From Manduca sexta (taxonomy: Eukaryota; Arthropoda; Insecta; Lepidoptera; Sphingidae), in assembly GCF_014839805.1 (NCBI RefSeq), contig NC_051138.1, forward strand, positions 16,272,020-16,336,019: 64,000 nt of DNA, read 5' to 3'. Of this stretch, positions 63,401 through 64,000 are shown piece after piece; position 1 is the stretch's first letter; each line of letters starts with the position of its first letter. Under the pieces are notes generated by a model. That model did no database searches. It worked only from the letters and a program-made list of their open reading frames with translations, and was not told the origin of the DNA. A program made the translations under genes and the position numbers.

Positions 63401-63862
63401 CTACATCCGCCCTATTGTAAAGTTGCAAATACCTGCATTAGTCAGTAGTTTCTCTTTATTGGCAGTGACATTTAACGACAGAGGAAGGGAGACGAAACAT
63501 CTTTGACATGAGAGAAGTATATATTTATAAGTAAGGTCTTGTGTTTACTACAGTTTCACTCATAATTAGTGATAATTCTATCGAAATCCCTTCACCTGAC
63601 ACCACTTCAATAAATTGACATATTATTAATGATAATAATCTAAAGTTACTTCACACCATATCCTAAAGCCATGAAAATAATTAATCTAATGTAAATATAG
63701 GATAGTATTTGTCAATATATTTCCTGTCACATAGCTAATGCCTACTATGTAATGTCCGGTTAATGTCATAGTCAAATTTGTCGGTCATATAATATACCAT
63801 TTATGTGTTGGTTTATATTAGTTCTTTATAATTTTAAACGCATCACAAACAGACTACAAAAA

Positions 63863-64000
63863 GCGGCGATAGCCTAGTTGGGCGTGGAACGGACTGCCAA
63901 GACGAATGTCCGCAGGTTCAAATCCCAAGGGCACACACCTCTGACTTTTCTAAAAATCATGTGTGTAATCTTTGTGAATTTATCGTTCGCTTTAACGGTG
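63863..64000 (+). mobile_element. tRNA-derived SINE, family A, cut by window end
   Basis: Head GCGGCGATAGCCTAGTTGGG with intact A box and B box GGTTCAAATCC. The body runs off the end of the window. Confidence 0.93.

Overview
The window is non-bacterial, AT-rich, gene-poor DNA. It is most likely from the nuclear genome of a moth or butterfly. The evidence is the repeat content: tRNA-derived SINEs whose heads read GCGGCGATAGCCTAGTTGG, retroelement ends with the GCTTCGCCCGCG motif, a LINE-type 3' tail reading GGAGGCCTTTGCC...GGGACATCATAGGCTGA, short hAT and other terminal-repeat elements, and a maT-type (DD37D) mariner. No operon, rRNA, bona fide tRNA gene or CRISPR array is visible. Almost every open frame is short, overlaps a repeat, or is read across N.

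The dominant structure is a direct duplication. Bases 6390-23753 reappear in the same orientation and order at 39968-58491. The second copy starts on the first base after one 500-N gap (39468-39967) and ends on the last base before another (58492-58991), so it is one whole contig. This is best read as the alternative haplotype left in the scaffold (a haplotig), not a real tandem duplication. Comparing the two copies works as an allele comparison. Copy 2 alone holds a dead mariner (51869-53172), and there are several indels and locally diverged patches. Promoter-like sites, hairpins and older repeats are shared.

Layout. 1-6389: anonymous AT-rich DNA with SINE and LINE tails. 6390-23753: copy 1 of the block, with SINEs, a 96-bp tandem duplication, a GC-rich nuclear-receptor-like site cluster, a strong minus-strand promoter plus first-exon candidate (about 21760-21880), and a decayed coding-like segment split by a hAT element with perfect 8-bp target duplications. 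23754-39467: unique DNA with SINE and other dispersed repeats, two coding-like relics (33.5-34.6 kb), a decayed RTE-type retrotransposon (35.6-37.7 kb), and a hAT-like element inserted into a 32-bp minisatellite that runs into the first gap. 39968-58491: copy 2. 58992-64000: repeat-rich DNA and one convincing plus-strand first coding exon of a membrane protein (63019-63208) with a consensus splice donor.

Two places look like ends of real host genes: the minus-strand TATA/Inr/Kozak/splice-donor set at 21.8 kb (mirrored at 56.6 kb) and the 63.0 kb exon. Their other exons are not recognisable here. I found no convincing new multi-gene system. The most informative signals are the allele pair, the transposon polymorphism and the conserved promoter and hairpins.
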